Assembly (NCBI GenBank): GCA_002305955.1
Contig: DBRH01000073.1
Location: 1-41,355 of the forward strand
Length of the DNA stretch: 41,355 bases
Source of the DNA: Kosmotogaceae bacterium UBA1373
Lineage (GTDB): Bacteria > Thermotogota > Thermotogae > Petrotogales > Kosmotogaceae
Direction: 5' to 3'
The position numbers were made by a program, and so were the translations under genes. Below, piece after piece: positions 23,587 through 31,339 of the stretch. The notes under the pieces are model-generated. The model worked only from the letters and a program-made list of their open reading frames with translations, ran no database searches and was not told where the DNA came from. The first letter of the stretch is position 1; each line of letters starts with the position of its first letter.

Positions 23587-24147
23587 TTATACCATGGCCC
23601 TTTTGAAAGGAACACCCAGAAGAGCCAAGAGCCTTCTGGCCTCTTCATCGGTTCTGGCCGTGGTCACCACTATTATGTCCATTCCCTGTACCCTCTTCAC
23701 CTGATCGGGCACTATCTCGGGAAAGACTAGCTGTTCAGGAAGTCCCAGAGCGTAGTTTCCTCTCCCATCAAAGGAATCTGGATCGACACCTCTGAAGTCT
23801 CTCAACTTTGGAAGGACGATGTTTATCAGCTTATACAGGAAGTTGTACATCCTCGGGCCTCTCAAAGTGACCTTCAATCCTACTGGCATTCCATCACGGA
23901 GTTTGAAATTCGCAATGCTCTTCTTCGCCCTGGTGATGACGGGTTTCTGGCCCACTATGTTGGTCAACTCTTTTCCGTGAATCTCGAGCAGATCTGCGTT
24001 CCTCGAACCTTCGCCGATACCCATGTTTACAATGACTTTAGAAACTTTGGGAACCTCGAGTTTGTTTTTGTAACTAAACTCTTTGGTCATGGCGGGGATC
24101 ACTTCGTTTTCGTATCTCTCTTTCAATGGGATATATTCGTATGCCAT
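23587..24147 (-). CDS. rplE: 50S ribosomal protein L5
   Basis: 5S rRNA-binding protein contacting P-site tRNA; 186 residues from ATG 24147, which has GGAGGAG six bases upstream, better than the TTG one codon before. Conserved stretches are P-K-V-S-K-V-I-V-N-M-G-I-G-E-G, R-A-K-K-S-I-A-N-F-K-L-R and the C-terminal T-A-R-T-D-E-E-A-R-R-L-L. It sits 16 bases after rplX. Confidence 0.97.
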   Translation of the reverse strand: MAYEYIPLKERYENEVIPAMTKEFSYKNKLEVPKVSKVIVNMGIGEGSRNADLLEIHGKELTNIVGQKPVITRAKKSIANFKLRDGMPVGLKVTLRGPRMYNFLYKLINIVLPKLRDFRGVDPDSFDGRGNYALGLPEQLVFPEIVPDQVKRVQGMDIIVVTTARTDEEARRLLALLGVPFKRAMV

Positions 24148-24163
24148 CAACTACTCCTCCCCA

Positions 24164-24484
24164 TCAAACCTTGTCGATTATCTCGCCGCATTTTTTACAC
24201 GCTCTTACCTTTTCACCATTTTCGAGTATCTTATGGGCGATTCTCGTAGGCTTATCACAGTTGGGGCAGACAACCATCACTTTGGAAACATAGATCGGGG
24301 ACTCCCTCTCTATTATTCCGCCTTCTCGATACTGGTTTGTCGGTCTCTGGTGCTTTTTGGTGAAGTTTACTCCTTCGACAATCACTTTCTTTTCGGAAGG
24401 ATATGTCTTGAGTACTTTTCCCTTTTTGCCTCTGTCCTTTCCAGATATGACCATGACCAGATCGTCTTTTTTCACTCTACTCAT
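24164..24484 (-). CDS. rplX: 50S ribosomal protein L24
   Basis: Assembly-initiating protein at the tunnel exit; 106 residues. The KOW motif (V-I-S-G-K-D-R-G-K-K-G-K-V-L) is near the N-terminus and V-V-E-G-V-N-F follows. The C-terminal part has C-P-N-C and C-K-K-C pairs, common in L24 of this type. It follows rplN by 12 bases. Confidence 0.97.
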   Translation of the reverse strand: MSRVKKDDLVMVISGKDRGKKGKVLKTYPSEKKVIVEGVNFTKKHQRPTNQYREGGIIERESPIYVSKVMVVCPNCDKPTRIAHKILENGEKVRACKKCGEIIDKV

Positions 24485-24496
24485 TCAGATCACTCC

Positions 24497-24865
24497 TCAC
24501 CAGACTTCCTGGGCCAGAGAAGCGATTTTAGAAAAGCCTTTATCTCTGATCTCTCTGGCAACAGGTCCAAAGACACGTGTCCCTCTGGGCTGGTTCTGTT
24601 TATCGATGATCACCGCTGCGTTATCGTCGAAGCGGATGTAAGTGCCGTCCGGTCTGCGTATCTCCTTGGCCGTTCTCACCAGAACCGCTCTAACTATATC
24701 GCCTTTCTTGAAGTCTGTGTGAGGTGCCGCATCTCTGACGGCCGCGACAACAATGTCACCGATCGTTCCCGATCTCTTTCTGTATCCACCGGTAACCTGG
24801 ATCACTTTTATGACCCTGGCGCCCGAATTGTCGGCGACTTTGAGGTAAGATTCCAGCTGAACCAT
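24497..24865 (-). CDS. rplN: 50S ribosomal protein L14
   Basis: Interface protein of the large subunit, 122 residues, very conserved: M-V-Q-x-E-S-Y-L-K-V-A-D-N-S-G-A, G-D-I-V-V-A-A-V-R and the C-terminal R-E-I-R-D-K-G-F-S-K-I-A-S-L-A. The start ATG shares one base with the rpsQ stop (TAATG). Confidence 0.98.
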   Translation of the reverse strand: MVQLESYLKVADNSGARVIKVIQVTGGYRKRSGTIGDIVVAAVRDAAPHTDFKKGDIVRAVLVRTAKEIRRPDGTYIRFDDNAAVIIDKQNQPRGTRVFGPVAREIRDKGFSKIASLAQEVW

Positions 24866-25170
24866 TACTTCTCACCTCCGAAAGCGCCTTCAACGTCCTC
24901 GGGAGTCTCAGGAATATCTCCGGTGTAGATATCTTTCTTCAGGACACGTATCAGCTTGAATCTCTTCATTTTGCTGAGAGGTTTGCATTCTTCGATCTCA
25001 ACAGTGTCGCCCATTCCGGCCAGACCTTCCGGATCGTCCGCGTGGTACTTCTTCGTCGTCTTTATAGTCTTACCGTAAAATGGATGAACGTGTGTCCTCG
25101 TAACGCTCACCACTATGGTCTTTTCCATTTTGTTGCTCACTACAGTTCCTATCAGTGTTTTCCTCGGCAT
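24865..25170 (-). CDS. rpsQ: 30S ribosomal protein S17
   Basis: OB-fold primary 16S rRNA binder. It has 101 residues, about 15-20 more than Escherichia coli S17 because of a C-terminal extension ending in an acidic-glycine tail; Thermotogota and Thermus S17 are also extended. Core markers are L-I-G-T-V-V-S-N-K-M-E-K-T-I-V-V and G-D-T-V-E-I-E-E-C-K-P-L-S. It follows rpmC by seven bases. Confidence 0.97.
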   Translation of the reverse strand: MPRKTLIGTVVSNKMEKTIVVSVTRTHVHPFYGKTIKTTKKYHADDPEGLAGMGDTVEIEECKPLSKMKRFKLIRVLKKDIYTGDIPETPEDVEGAFGGEK

Positions 25171-25177
25171 GGCGGAC

Positions 25178-25378
25178 TTACCTCCTTATCCCCAGCTCAC
25201 GACCGCGCAGGATAGTCTTTATCCTGGCTATATCGCGCTTGACCGAAGTAATCTGGGAATGGTTCTTCAACCTGTTCATCTCTAGCTGGAACCTGAGGTC
25301 CATCAGCTTTCTTTTCGAGTCTTCGAGCATCTGAAGTAGTTCTTCGTCTGTGAACTTTTGCAGTTCAACCGGCTTCAT
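25178..25378 (-). CDS. rpmC: 50S ribosomal protein L29
   Basis: Two-helix protein at the tunnel exit, part of the docking site for SRP and trigger factor; 66 residues. The L-Q-K-F-T-D-E-E-L start and the L-R-F-Q-L-E-M-N-R-L-K-N and R-D-I-A-R-I-K-T segments are typical. Its ATG shares one base with the rplP stop (TGATG). Confidence 0.96.
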   Translation of the reverse strand: MKPVELQKFTDEELLQMLEDSKRKLMDLRFQLEMNRLKNHSQITSVKRDIARIKTILRGRELGIRR

Positions 25379-25803
25379 CAGAGCTCACCTCCTATTTGAT
25401 ACCTGGGGACTATCTTCGTTCTTATGGGTAGCTTCGAAGCCGCCTTTTCCAGGGCTTCTTTTGCAAGCTGATCGGGAACTCCGCCGATCTCGAACATTAT
25501 CTTGCCCGGCTTCACCACAGCGACCCAGCCCTCGACGTCTCCCTTTCCCTTACCCATTCTCACGCCGATTCCCTTCGAGGTTATAGGCTTGTCGGGGAAA
25601 ACACGGATCCAGAGGTTTCCGGTTCTTTTCAGAGTCCTGGTTATCGCGATTCGGCATGCTTCGAGTTGCTGAGCAGTTATCCAGTGAGGCTCCAGGGCCT
25701 TTATGCCCCATTCGCCAAAGTGAACAAGCGTTCCACCCTTAGCATTTCCGTTCATCTTGCCTCTCTGTTGTTTCCTGTATTTTACCCTTTTGGGCATTAA
25801 CAT
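25378..25803 (-). CDS. rplP: 50S ribosomal protein L16
   Basis: Large-subunit protein next to the A-site tRNA; 141 residues. M-P-K-R-V-K-Y-R-K-Q-Q-R-G, I-R-V-F-P-D-K-P-I-T-S-K and V-R-M-G-K-G-K-G are diagnostic. ATG 25803 and ATG 25797 are both possible starts; GGAGGT is eight bases before the first. Confidence 0.97.
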   Translation of the reverse strand: MLMPKRVKYRKQQRGKMNGNAKGGTLVHFGEWGIKALEPHWITAQQLEACRIAITRTLKRTGNLWIRVFPDKPITSKGIGVRMGKGKGDVEGWVAVVKPGKIMFEIGGVPDQLAKEALEKAASKLPIRTKIVPRYQIGGEL

Positions 25804-25827
25804 TATGAACTACCTCCCCTCTTGCAA

Positions 25828-26457
25828 TTACACCTGCACGTCGCCTTTGTAGATCCATACTTTCACTCCGATGATGCCCATCTTCGTAAAAGCAGTGGTG
25901 TAACCGTAGTCCAGATCAGCTCTGAGGGTCTGGAGAGGAAGTCTTCCTTCCAGGTACCACTCTGTCCTGGCGATATCGGCCCCGTTCAATCTACCGGAGA
26001 CCATGATCTTTATTCCCTTTGCCCCTTTACGCATGGCCGTGAATATGGCTCTTTTCATGGCTCTTTTGTAAGAAGCTCTCTTCTCTATCCTTGATGCGAT
26101 GTCCTCAGCGACGAGTATCGCATCGGTTTCGGGTGTTTTCACTTCTTCGATATTAAGCTGAAACTGCCTGGTTATAAGCTTTTCCAGCTTCTGTCTGAGA
26201 AGCTTGACCTCGCTTCCCTTCTTTCCTATCATTACACCGGGTCTCGCACACTTGATAGTGATTACCACTTTGCCCGGTTCCGGTCTCTCTATGTATATCT
26301 CCGACACACCGGCGGCCATGTAGTTCTTCTTGAGAAAGCCTCTGATCTTGAGATCTTCGAGGAGATATTCCTTGTAATTCTTCTCGTTTATCCAGCGTGC
26401 TTTCCAATCTTTACTGACACCAAGCCTGAATCCATAAGGATGTACCTTCTGACCCAC
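25828..26457 (-). CDS. rpsC: 30S ribosomal protein S3
   Basis: mRNA entry-channel protein with helicase role; 209 residues. A KH domain is present (R-P-G-V-M-I-G-K-K-G-S-E) and the C-terminal domain has R-L-N-G-A-D-I-A-R-T-E-W. Start ATG 26457 reads M-G-Q-K-V-H-P-Y-G-F-R-L-G, the usual beginning. It follows rplV by ten bases. Confidence 0.98.
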   Translation of the reverse strand: MGQKVHPYGFRLGVSKDWKARWINEKNYKEYLLEDLKIRGFLKKNYMAAGVSEIYIERPEPGKVVITIKCARPGVMIGKKGSEVKLLRQKLEKLITRQFQLNIEEVKTPETDAILVAEDIASRIEKRASYKRAMKRAIFTAMRKGAKGIKIMVSGRLNGADIARTEWYLEGRLPLQTLRADLDYGYTTAFTKMGIIGVKVWIYKGDVQV

Positions 26458-26467
26458 TTATGTCACC

Positions 26468-26902
26468 TCACTCCTGAGGATTGCTAGTTTCTTCTCGGTT
26501 GGCTACAACAACTGTTATGTGGCTAAAACGCTTCTGCTGTATATCCGCTCTTCCTCTACCGCGAGGCCAGAGCCTCTTCATTCTCGGACCGTCGTCAACT
26601 ACGGCGCTTTCGACGTAGAGGTTATCCACGTTCAGCCCGAAATTGTTCTCTGCATTGGCGACTGCGGAACGGAGAACTTTATACACGAGTCTGGATGCTT
26701 TCTTCGGAGAGAACTCGAGTATCTGGAAAGCGTCTCCCACGTTTTTGTTTCTTATGGCATTTACCACAGACCTTGCCTTTCTAGGAGAGATCCTGGTATA
26801 TCTAGCCACAGCTTTCGCGCTGGTAACAGGTGTCGCCGCTTCTGCTTCTTTTCTAGCTTTATGAAAGGCAGAACGCTTCTTCCTCTGTTCTGCTTGAGGC
26901 AT
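26468..26902 (-). CDS. rplV: 50S ribosomal protein L22
   Basis: Large-subunit protein whose beta hairpin lines the peptide tunnel constriction, where macrolide-resistance changes arise. From ATG 26902 it has 144 residues, with a basic helical N-terminal extension of about 30 residues before the core A-R-Y-T-R-I-S-P-R-K-A-R. I chose this ATG because GAGGAGG lies nine bases upstream; ATG 26920 would overlap the rpsS stop by four bases and is a real alternative. The hairpin segment G-P-R-M-K-R-L-W-P-R-G-R-G is intact. Confidence 0.96.
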   Translation of the reverse strand: MPQAEQRKKRSAFHKARKEAEAATPVTSAKAVARYTRISPRKARSVVNAIRNKNVGDAFQILEFSPKKASRLVYKVLRSAVANAENNFGLNVDNLYVESAVVDDGPRMKRLWPRGRGRADIQQKRFSHITVVVANREETSNPQE

Positions 26903-26916
26903 ATCGGCATCCCTCC

Positions 26917-27207
26917 TCATTTGACTTCACCCTTCTTGCTCTTCTTGTCCGCGTGACCACCGAACCGTCTTGTGGGAGAGAATTCGCCCAGTCTGTGTCC
27001 GATCATATTCTCTGAGATATAAACTGGTATATGCTTCATACCGTTATAAACGGCGATAGTGTGTCCGATCATCTCCGGGAGAATCATAGAGGCTCTGCTC
27101 CATGTTTTGATTGGTTTTTTCTCTCCTTTTTCATTCAGCTCTTTTATCTTTTTCAAGAGGCTCGGGTGTATGAATGGTCCCTTTTTCTTAGATCTCGACA
27201 TCTTCAA
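26917..27207 (-). CDS. rpsS: 30S ribosomal protein S19
   Basis: Head protein of the small subunit that partners S13; 96 residues. S-R-S-K-K-K-G-P-F-I, W-S-R-A-S-M-I-L-P-E-M-I-G-H-T and G-E-F-S-P-T-R-R-F-G-G-H are diagnostic. It starts 13 bases after rplB. Confidence 0.97.
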   Translation of the reverse strand: MKMSRSKKKGPFIHPSLLKKIKELNEKGEKKPIKTWSRASMILPEMIGHTIAVYNGMKHIPVYISENMIGHRLGEFSPTRRFGGHADKKSKKGEVK

Positions 27208-27220
27208 CTACACCCCCTGA

Positions 27221-28048
27221 TTAATTCTGATTCCTGCGCTTCACTATGAGGTTATCGGAAGCCTTTTTATGCTTTCTTGTCTTATAACCTCTGGCCGGTT
27301 GACCCCAGGGGCTCTGTGGTAGATGACCTTTGGAACGACCTTCTCCTCCACCCATCGGGTGGTCGACCGGGTTCATCGTCATACCCCTGACCGTAGGTCT
27401 GACTCCCAGCCATCTCTTTCTTCCGGCCTTTCCATGTATTTCGTTGGAATGCTCTTCATTGCCAACCATACCAATGGTCGCCATGCACTTCACTACGACT
27501 CTTCGCAGTTCGCCCGATGGCATTCTCAGCAGAGCGTATCTGCCCTCTTTTGCCATGAGCTGTGCGTAGGTACCTGCCGCACGGGCAATCTGTCCGCCCT
27601 TTCCAGGAAGGAATTCGATGTTGTGAACTATCGTGCCCACCGGAATTTTCTCCAGAGGCATCGAATTTCCTACAGAGATCTCTGCGTTCTCGCCATTGAG
27701 GATACTGTCACCGACTTTTAGACCCTTGGGAGCCAGCATGTATCTCTTCTCGCCATCAATGTACTGAAGAAGAGCTATTCTGGCAGTTCGATTCGGGTCG
27801 TACTCAACAGAAACAACTCTGGCAGGAATGCCGAGCTTATCTCTCTTGAAGTCAATTATCCTGTACAGTCTCTTGTTGCCGCTACCCTGATGCCTGACCG
27901 TGATTCTTCCATGATGGTTTCTTCCGGCCTTGCTCCTGTTGGGTTCGACCAGAGACTTCTCGGGATCAGATCTCGTTATCTCTTTATAGTCTGGGAGAAG
28001 CATGAACCTTCTGCTATGGGTGACGGGATTGAACTTTCTCAATGCCAT
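27221..28048 (-). CDS. rplB: 50S ribosomal protein L2
   Basis: Large-subunit protein needed for subunit joining and peptidyl transferase assembly; 275 residues. The conserved C-terminal loop with the functional histidine is seen as N-P-V-D-H-P-M-G-G-G-E-G-R, and N-H-H-G-R-I-T-V-R-H-Q-G-S-G is near the N-terminus. It follows rplW by 16 bases. Confidence 0.98.
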   Translation of the reverse strand: MALRKFNPVTHSRRFMLLPDYKEITRSDPEKSLVEPNRSKAGRNHHGRITVRHQGSGNKRLYRIIDFKRDKLGIPARVVSVEYDPNRTARIALLQYIDGEKRYMLAPKGLKVGDSILNGENAEISVGNSMPLEKIPVGTIVHNIEFLPGKGGQIARAAGTYAQLMAKEGRYALLRMPSGELRRVVVKCMATIGMVGNEEHSNEIHGKAGRKRWLGVRPTVRGMTMNPVDHPMGGGEGRSKGHLPQSPWGQPARGYKTRKHKKASDNLIVKRRNQN

Positions 28049-28064
28049 ATCATCTCACCTCACC

Positions 28065-28364
28065 TTAATGCTGGCCTTCGAGTTCTTTTATCCTGTAACC
28101 GACCACCAGAGTAACGACGGCCTTCTTCCAGGACCTCGTTTTACCAACAAAGACTCCGCGTTTTTTCGGCTTCGCCTTCATGTTCATAATGTTTACCTGA
28201 TCCACTTTCACATTGAAAAGCTTCTCCACGGCGTCCTTCACTGTGTACTTATTGGCATCTCTATGTACTTCAAAAATGTACTTGTTCAATTCACTCGCTG
28301 CAACTGTTTTTTCCGTTACCAGCGGTCTGAGGAGAACATCTCCGTAGTACTTCTTGTCAGCCAT
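28065..28364 (-). CDS. rplW: 50S ribosomal protein L23
   Basis: Tunnel-exit protein and docking site for trigger factor and SRP; 99 residues. L-L-R-P-L-V-T-E-K-T, F-E-V-H-R-D-A-N-K-Y-T-V-K-D-A-V-E and G-V-F-V-G-K-T-R-S-W-K-K-A are typical. The start ATG shares one base with the rplD stop (TAATG). Confidence 0.97.
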   Translation of the reverse strand: MADKKYYGDVLLRPLVTEKTVAASELNKYIFEVHRDANKYTVKDAVEKLFNVKVDQVNIMNMKAKPKKRGVFVGKTRSWKKAVVTLVVGYRIKELEGQH

Positions 28365-29044
28365 TACCCCAGCACCTCCTCGATCTTGCGTACAAGATCA
28401 GTGGTGATGACCAGTTTTTCATGATTCACGATGTCATAAACGTTCAGACCGTCGATATTGGTCTTGTTACCGTTGGCCGAGTTTCCAGGGTTGTCGGCTA
28501 TTATGACTTTTACGCCATAAATGTTTTTTCCTGAAAGTCTCACGTTCTGATACTCGTCCTTCTGCCAGGGCAGAATGAAAAGGGTTTTCTGAGTCTTATC
28601 GAGTCCGAGACTGCCCATAACGTTTCTCAGTTCTCTGGTTTTCGGTCTGTCAAACTTAAGATCGTCGAGAATAATGAGATTGCCTTCCTTAAGTCTGAGG
28701 CTGAGAGCCGACCTCAGTGCCACCTTTTTCATTTTCTTGGTCATCTTTATGGACCAATCCTTGGGTTTTGGTCCATGAATTACGCCACCGTGCCTCCAGA
28801 GAGGACTTCTGGTGGATCCTACTCTTGCTCTTCCTGTGTGTTTCTGGGCCCAGGGTTTTCTACCCCCGCCTCTCACTTCCGATCTGGTCTTGACAGATGC
28901 CAATCCGGCACGTCTTCCGGCCAGCTGCATGTTGACATATCTGAACATAACGTCCAGATTGGGCTCAACATTGAATATCGCTTCATTCAGCTCAACCGTA
29001 CCAACTTTCTGTCCGGCCATGTTCACAACGTCGGCTTGAGCCAT
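28364..29044 (-). CDS. rplD: 50S ribosomal protein L4
   Basis: Tunnel-constriction protein and, in Escherichia coli, repressor of the S10 operon. From ATG 29044 (M-A-Q-A-D-V-V) it has 226 residues; GGAGG lies seven bases upstream, so the longer start at 29065 is rejected. The loop S-E-V-R-G-G-G-R-K-P-W-A-Q-K-H-T-G-R-A-R is the tunnel arm. It follows rplC by 31 bases. Confidence 0.97.
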   Translation of the reverse strand: MAQADVVNMAGQKVGTVELNEAIFNVEPNLDVMFRYVNMQLAGRRAGLASVKTRSEVRGGGRKPWAQKHTGRARVGSTRSPLWRHGGVIHGPKPKDWSIKMTKKMKKVALRSALSLRLKEGNLIILDDLKFDRPKTRELRNVMGSLGLDKTQKTLFILPWQKDEYQNVRLSGKNIYGVKVIIADNPGNSANGNKTNIDGLNVYDIVNHEKLVITTDLVRKIEEVLG

Positions 29045-29075
29045 GTTGCGTCCTCCTTCCAACACATTTTCGGGG

Positions 29076-29708
29076 CTATCTAGTTGCGCTCTTAATCACT
29101 AAGAGGCCGCCCCTCGCTCCTGGAACTGCGCCATAAATGGCTATGAGTCCGTTTTCTGCATCGACTTTTACTACAGTCAGGTTCTTGATTGTCTTCTTCT
29201 CGTTACCGTACTGCCCGGCCATCTTCTTGCCTTTCCAGATTTTCGCCGGTTCTGTGTGGTTACCGACTGAACCGAGTTCTCTGTGGAATTTCGCGCCGTG
29301 GGAAGCCTCCCCGCCTCTGAAATTCCATCTCTTCATGGCACCAGAGAAACCTCTACCCTTAGAGTAACCGGTCACATCGACCTTTTCGCCTTCTGAAAAG
29401 ACACCGACTTCTATGATATCACCAACGGTGTAGTCATTGATGTTACCAACTTTGAACTCCTTGAGAACTCTCTGTGGCTTAACCTTGGCAGCTTCAAATT
29501 TCTTCACCAGCGGCTTGGTCAGTATCTTCTTGGCTCTCTCTGGAGTTAATTCTTCAAATCCAACCTGTATGGCATCGTACTCTCCGCCTTCCAGGGTCTT
29601 CTTCTGCACAACTGTACATGGACCGGCTTTCACTACGGTAACTCCGAAGGCTTTTCCGTCTTTGTATAGAGTTGTCATACCGAGCTTTCTACCCAATATA
29701 CCTTTCAT
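29076..29708 (-). CDS. rplC: 50S ribosomal protein L3
   Basis: Assembly-initiating large-subunit protein reaching toward the peptidyl transferase centre; 210 residues. G-I-L-G-R-K-L-G-M-T, the G-Q glutamine-methylation-type region near M-K-R-W-N-F-R-G-G-E-A-S-H-G-A and the extended loop are present. It follows rpsJ by 22 bases. Confidence 0.97.
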   Translation of the reverse strand: MKGILGRKLGMTTLYKDGKAFGVTVVKAGPCTVVQKKTLEGGEYDAIQVGFEELTPERAKKILTKPLVKKFEAAKVKPQRVLKEFKVGNINDYTVGDIIEVGVFSEGEKVDVTGYSKGRGFSGAMKRWNFRGGEASHGAKFHRELGSVGNHTEPAKIWKGKKMAGQYGNEKKTIKNLTVVKVDAENGLIAIYGAVPGARGGLLVIKSATR

Positions 29709-29730
29709 TCAGCACACCTCCGAAGTCTGC

Positions 29731-30039
29731 TTACAATTTGATCTCCACATCAACACCCGCGGGGAGGTCCACCTTCATAAGAGAATCTATCGTTTTCGGC
29801 GTTGGATCGAGGATTTCTATCAATCTCTTATGTACAAGCTTCTCGAACTGCTCTCTTGCATCCTTGAATTTGTGGGGCGATGTCAGAACAGTGTAGAGCG
29901 TCCTCTCCGTTGGCAATGGCACCGGACCTGATACTTTGGCATTGGTGAGCTTTACGGCCTCGACAATCTTCTTGGCTGACAGGTCAAGTAGTTTGTGATC
30001 GTAAGCCTTCAAGCGAATCCTGATTTTTTGCTTGGCCAT
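29731..30039 (-). CDS. rpsJ: 30S ribosomal protein S10
   Basis: Small-subunit head protein, also the NusE component of transcription antitermination complexes; 102 residues. I-R-I-R-L-K-A-Y-D-H-K-L-L-D, G-P-V-P-L-P-T-E-R and the S-P-H-K-F-K-D-A-R-E-Q-F-E motif are diagnostic. It opens the S10 cluster, 71 bases after tuf, with a hairpin in between. Confidence 0.98.
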   Translation of the reverse strand: MAKQKIRIRLKAYDHKLLDLSAKKIVEAVKLTNAKVSGPVPLPTERTLYTVLTSPHKFKDAREQFEKLVHKRLIEILDPTPKTIDSLMKVDLPAGVDVEIKL

Positions 30040-30069
30040 GCCTTTATGTTCCCTCCTTCTGTAAACAGG

Positions 30070-30091
30070 GAAGGGAGAGAAATCTCCCTTC
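30070..30091 (-). other. Intercistronic hairpin between tuf and rpsJ
   Basis: On the RNA strand a perfect 9-bp stem GAAGGGAGA/TCTCCCTTC closes a four-base UUUC loop. It lies 19 bases after the tuf stop and about 30 bases before the rpsJ start. No U-tract follows, so it is not a standard terminator. It could protect the tuf message 3' end or mark a processing site. Confidence 0.6.
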
Positions 30092-30110
30092 TCCTGGAAA
30101 GACCCTTAAA

Positions 30111-31307
30111 TCACTCGATTATGGAGCTGACGACTCCGGCGCCCACGGTTCTGCCACCCTCGCGGATAGCGAATCTCATACCCTTTTCGATGGCGACCGG
30201 GTAGATCAGTTGAATCGTCATTTCGATGTTGTCGCCGGGAATAACCATCTCTACACCCTCTGGAAGATCTGCGATCTCTCCGGTAACGTCGGCCGTCTTA
30301 ATGAAGAACTGCGGTCTGTAACCCTTCGTGAATGGAGAATGGCGTCCGCCTTCTTCCTTCTTCAAGACGTAAACGTTGGCAGTAATCTTCTTGTGAGGAG
30401 TGATCGATCCGGGCTTGGCAAGGACCTGACCTCTTTTGACATCTTCCTTCGCAACTCCTCTGAGAAGAGCTCCGATGTTGTCTCCGGCCTGTCCTTCGTC
30501 GAGTAGCTTTCTGAACATTTCTACTCCGGTACAGACTGTCTTCTTGGTTTCGTAAGAGAGCCCGATGATTTCGACGTCGTCTCCCACGTGGACCGCACCG
30601 CGTTCGATTCTACCGGTGACGACCGTTCCTCTTCCGGTGATGGTGAAGATGTCTTCAACTGGCATCAGGAAGGGCTTGTCGGTTTCTCTTATTGGATCCG
30701 GGAAGTAATCGTCGCAGGCCTTCATCAGTTCGTATATCTTTTCCGTCCACTCATTCGGTTTGTCTGCTTCCAGAGCGAGAAGGGCAGAACCCCTGATTAC
30801 CGGAAGTTCGTCGCCCGGGAATTCGTAAGACGAGAGAAGCTCTCTGACTTCTTCTTCTACGAGTTCGACGAGCTCTTCATCGTCGACGGCGTCGACTTTG
30901 TTTATAAATACAACCATCGCGGGAACGTTGACCTGTCTGGCGAGAAGAACGTGTTCCCTGGTCTGGGGCATAACGCCGTCAGTGGCGGCGACAACGAGAA
31001 TGGCTCCGTCCATCTGGGCCGCACCCGTGATCATGTTCTTTATGTAGTCTGCGTGTCCGGGGCAGTCGATATGTGCGTAATGTCTCTTCTCGGTCGAATA
31101 TTCGATGTGCGAAACGTTGATCGTGATTCCTCTTGCCTTCTCTTCGGGTGCCTTATCGATCGCATCGAACGGCGAGAAGTCTGCGAGGCCTTTGAAAGCA
31201 AGACTCTTCGTTATTGCCGCAGTAAGTGTCGTCTTGCCGTGGTCGATATGCCCGATGGTACCGATGTTAAGATGGGGTTTAGAACGTTCGAATTTTTCCT
31301 TAGCCAT
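30111..31307 (-). CDS. tuf: Elongation factor Tu
   Basis: GTPase that delivers aminoacyl-tRNA to the ribosome; 398 residues. G1 is G-H-I-D-H-G-K-T, the switch region A-R-G-I-T-I-N, G3 D-C-P-G-H-A-D-Y and G4 N-K-V-D; domains 2 and 3 follow with F-T-I-T-G-R-G-T-V-V-T-G-R. It starts 32 bases after fusA behind AGGAGGG, with a 15-base palindrome (31320-31334) directly before that site. The position str-tuf-S10 is fused into one run here. Only one copy is visible. Confidence 0.98.
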   Translation of the reverse strand: MAKEKFERSKPHLNIGTIGHIDHGKTTLTAAITKSLAFKGLADFSPFDAIDKAPEEKARGITINVSHIEYSTEKRHYAHIDCPGHADYIKNMITGAAQMDGAILVVAATDGVMPQTREHVLLARQVNVPAMVVFINKVDAVDDEELVELVEEEVRELLSSYEFPGDELPVIRGSALLALEADKPNEWTEKIYELMKACDDYFPDPIRETDKPFLMPVEDIFTITGRGTVVTGRIERGAVHVGDDVEIIGLSYETKKTVCTGVEMFRKLLDEGQAGDNIGALLRGVAKEDVKRGQVLAKPGSITPHKKITANVYVLKKEEGGRHSPFTKGYRPQFFIKTADVTGEIADLPEGVEMVIPGDNIEMTIQLIYPVAIEKGMRFAIREGGRTVGAGVVSSIIE

Positions 31308-31339
31308 GGTTTCCCTCCTCCAAAAACTTTTTGGGATCT

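Noticed and set aside
31320..31334. Palindrome CCAAAAACTTTTTGG before the tuf ribosome site
   Set aside because: The stem would be A/T-rich with a tiny loop and is not followed by a terminator layout; probably a chance palindrome.
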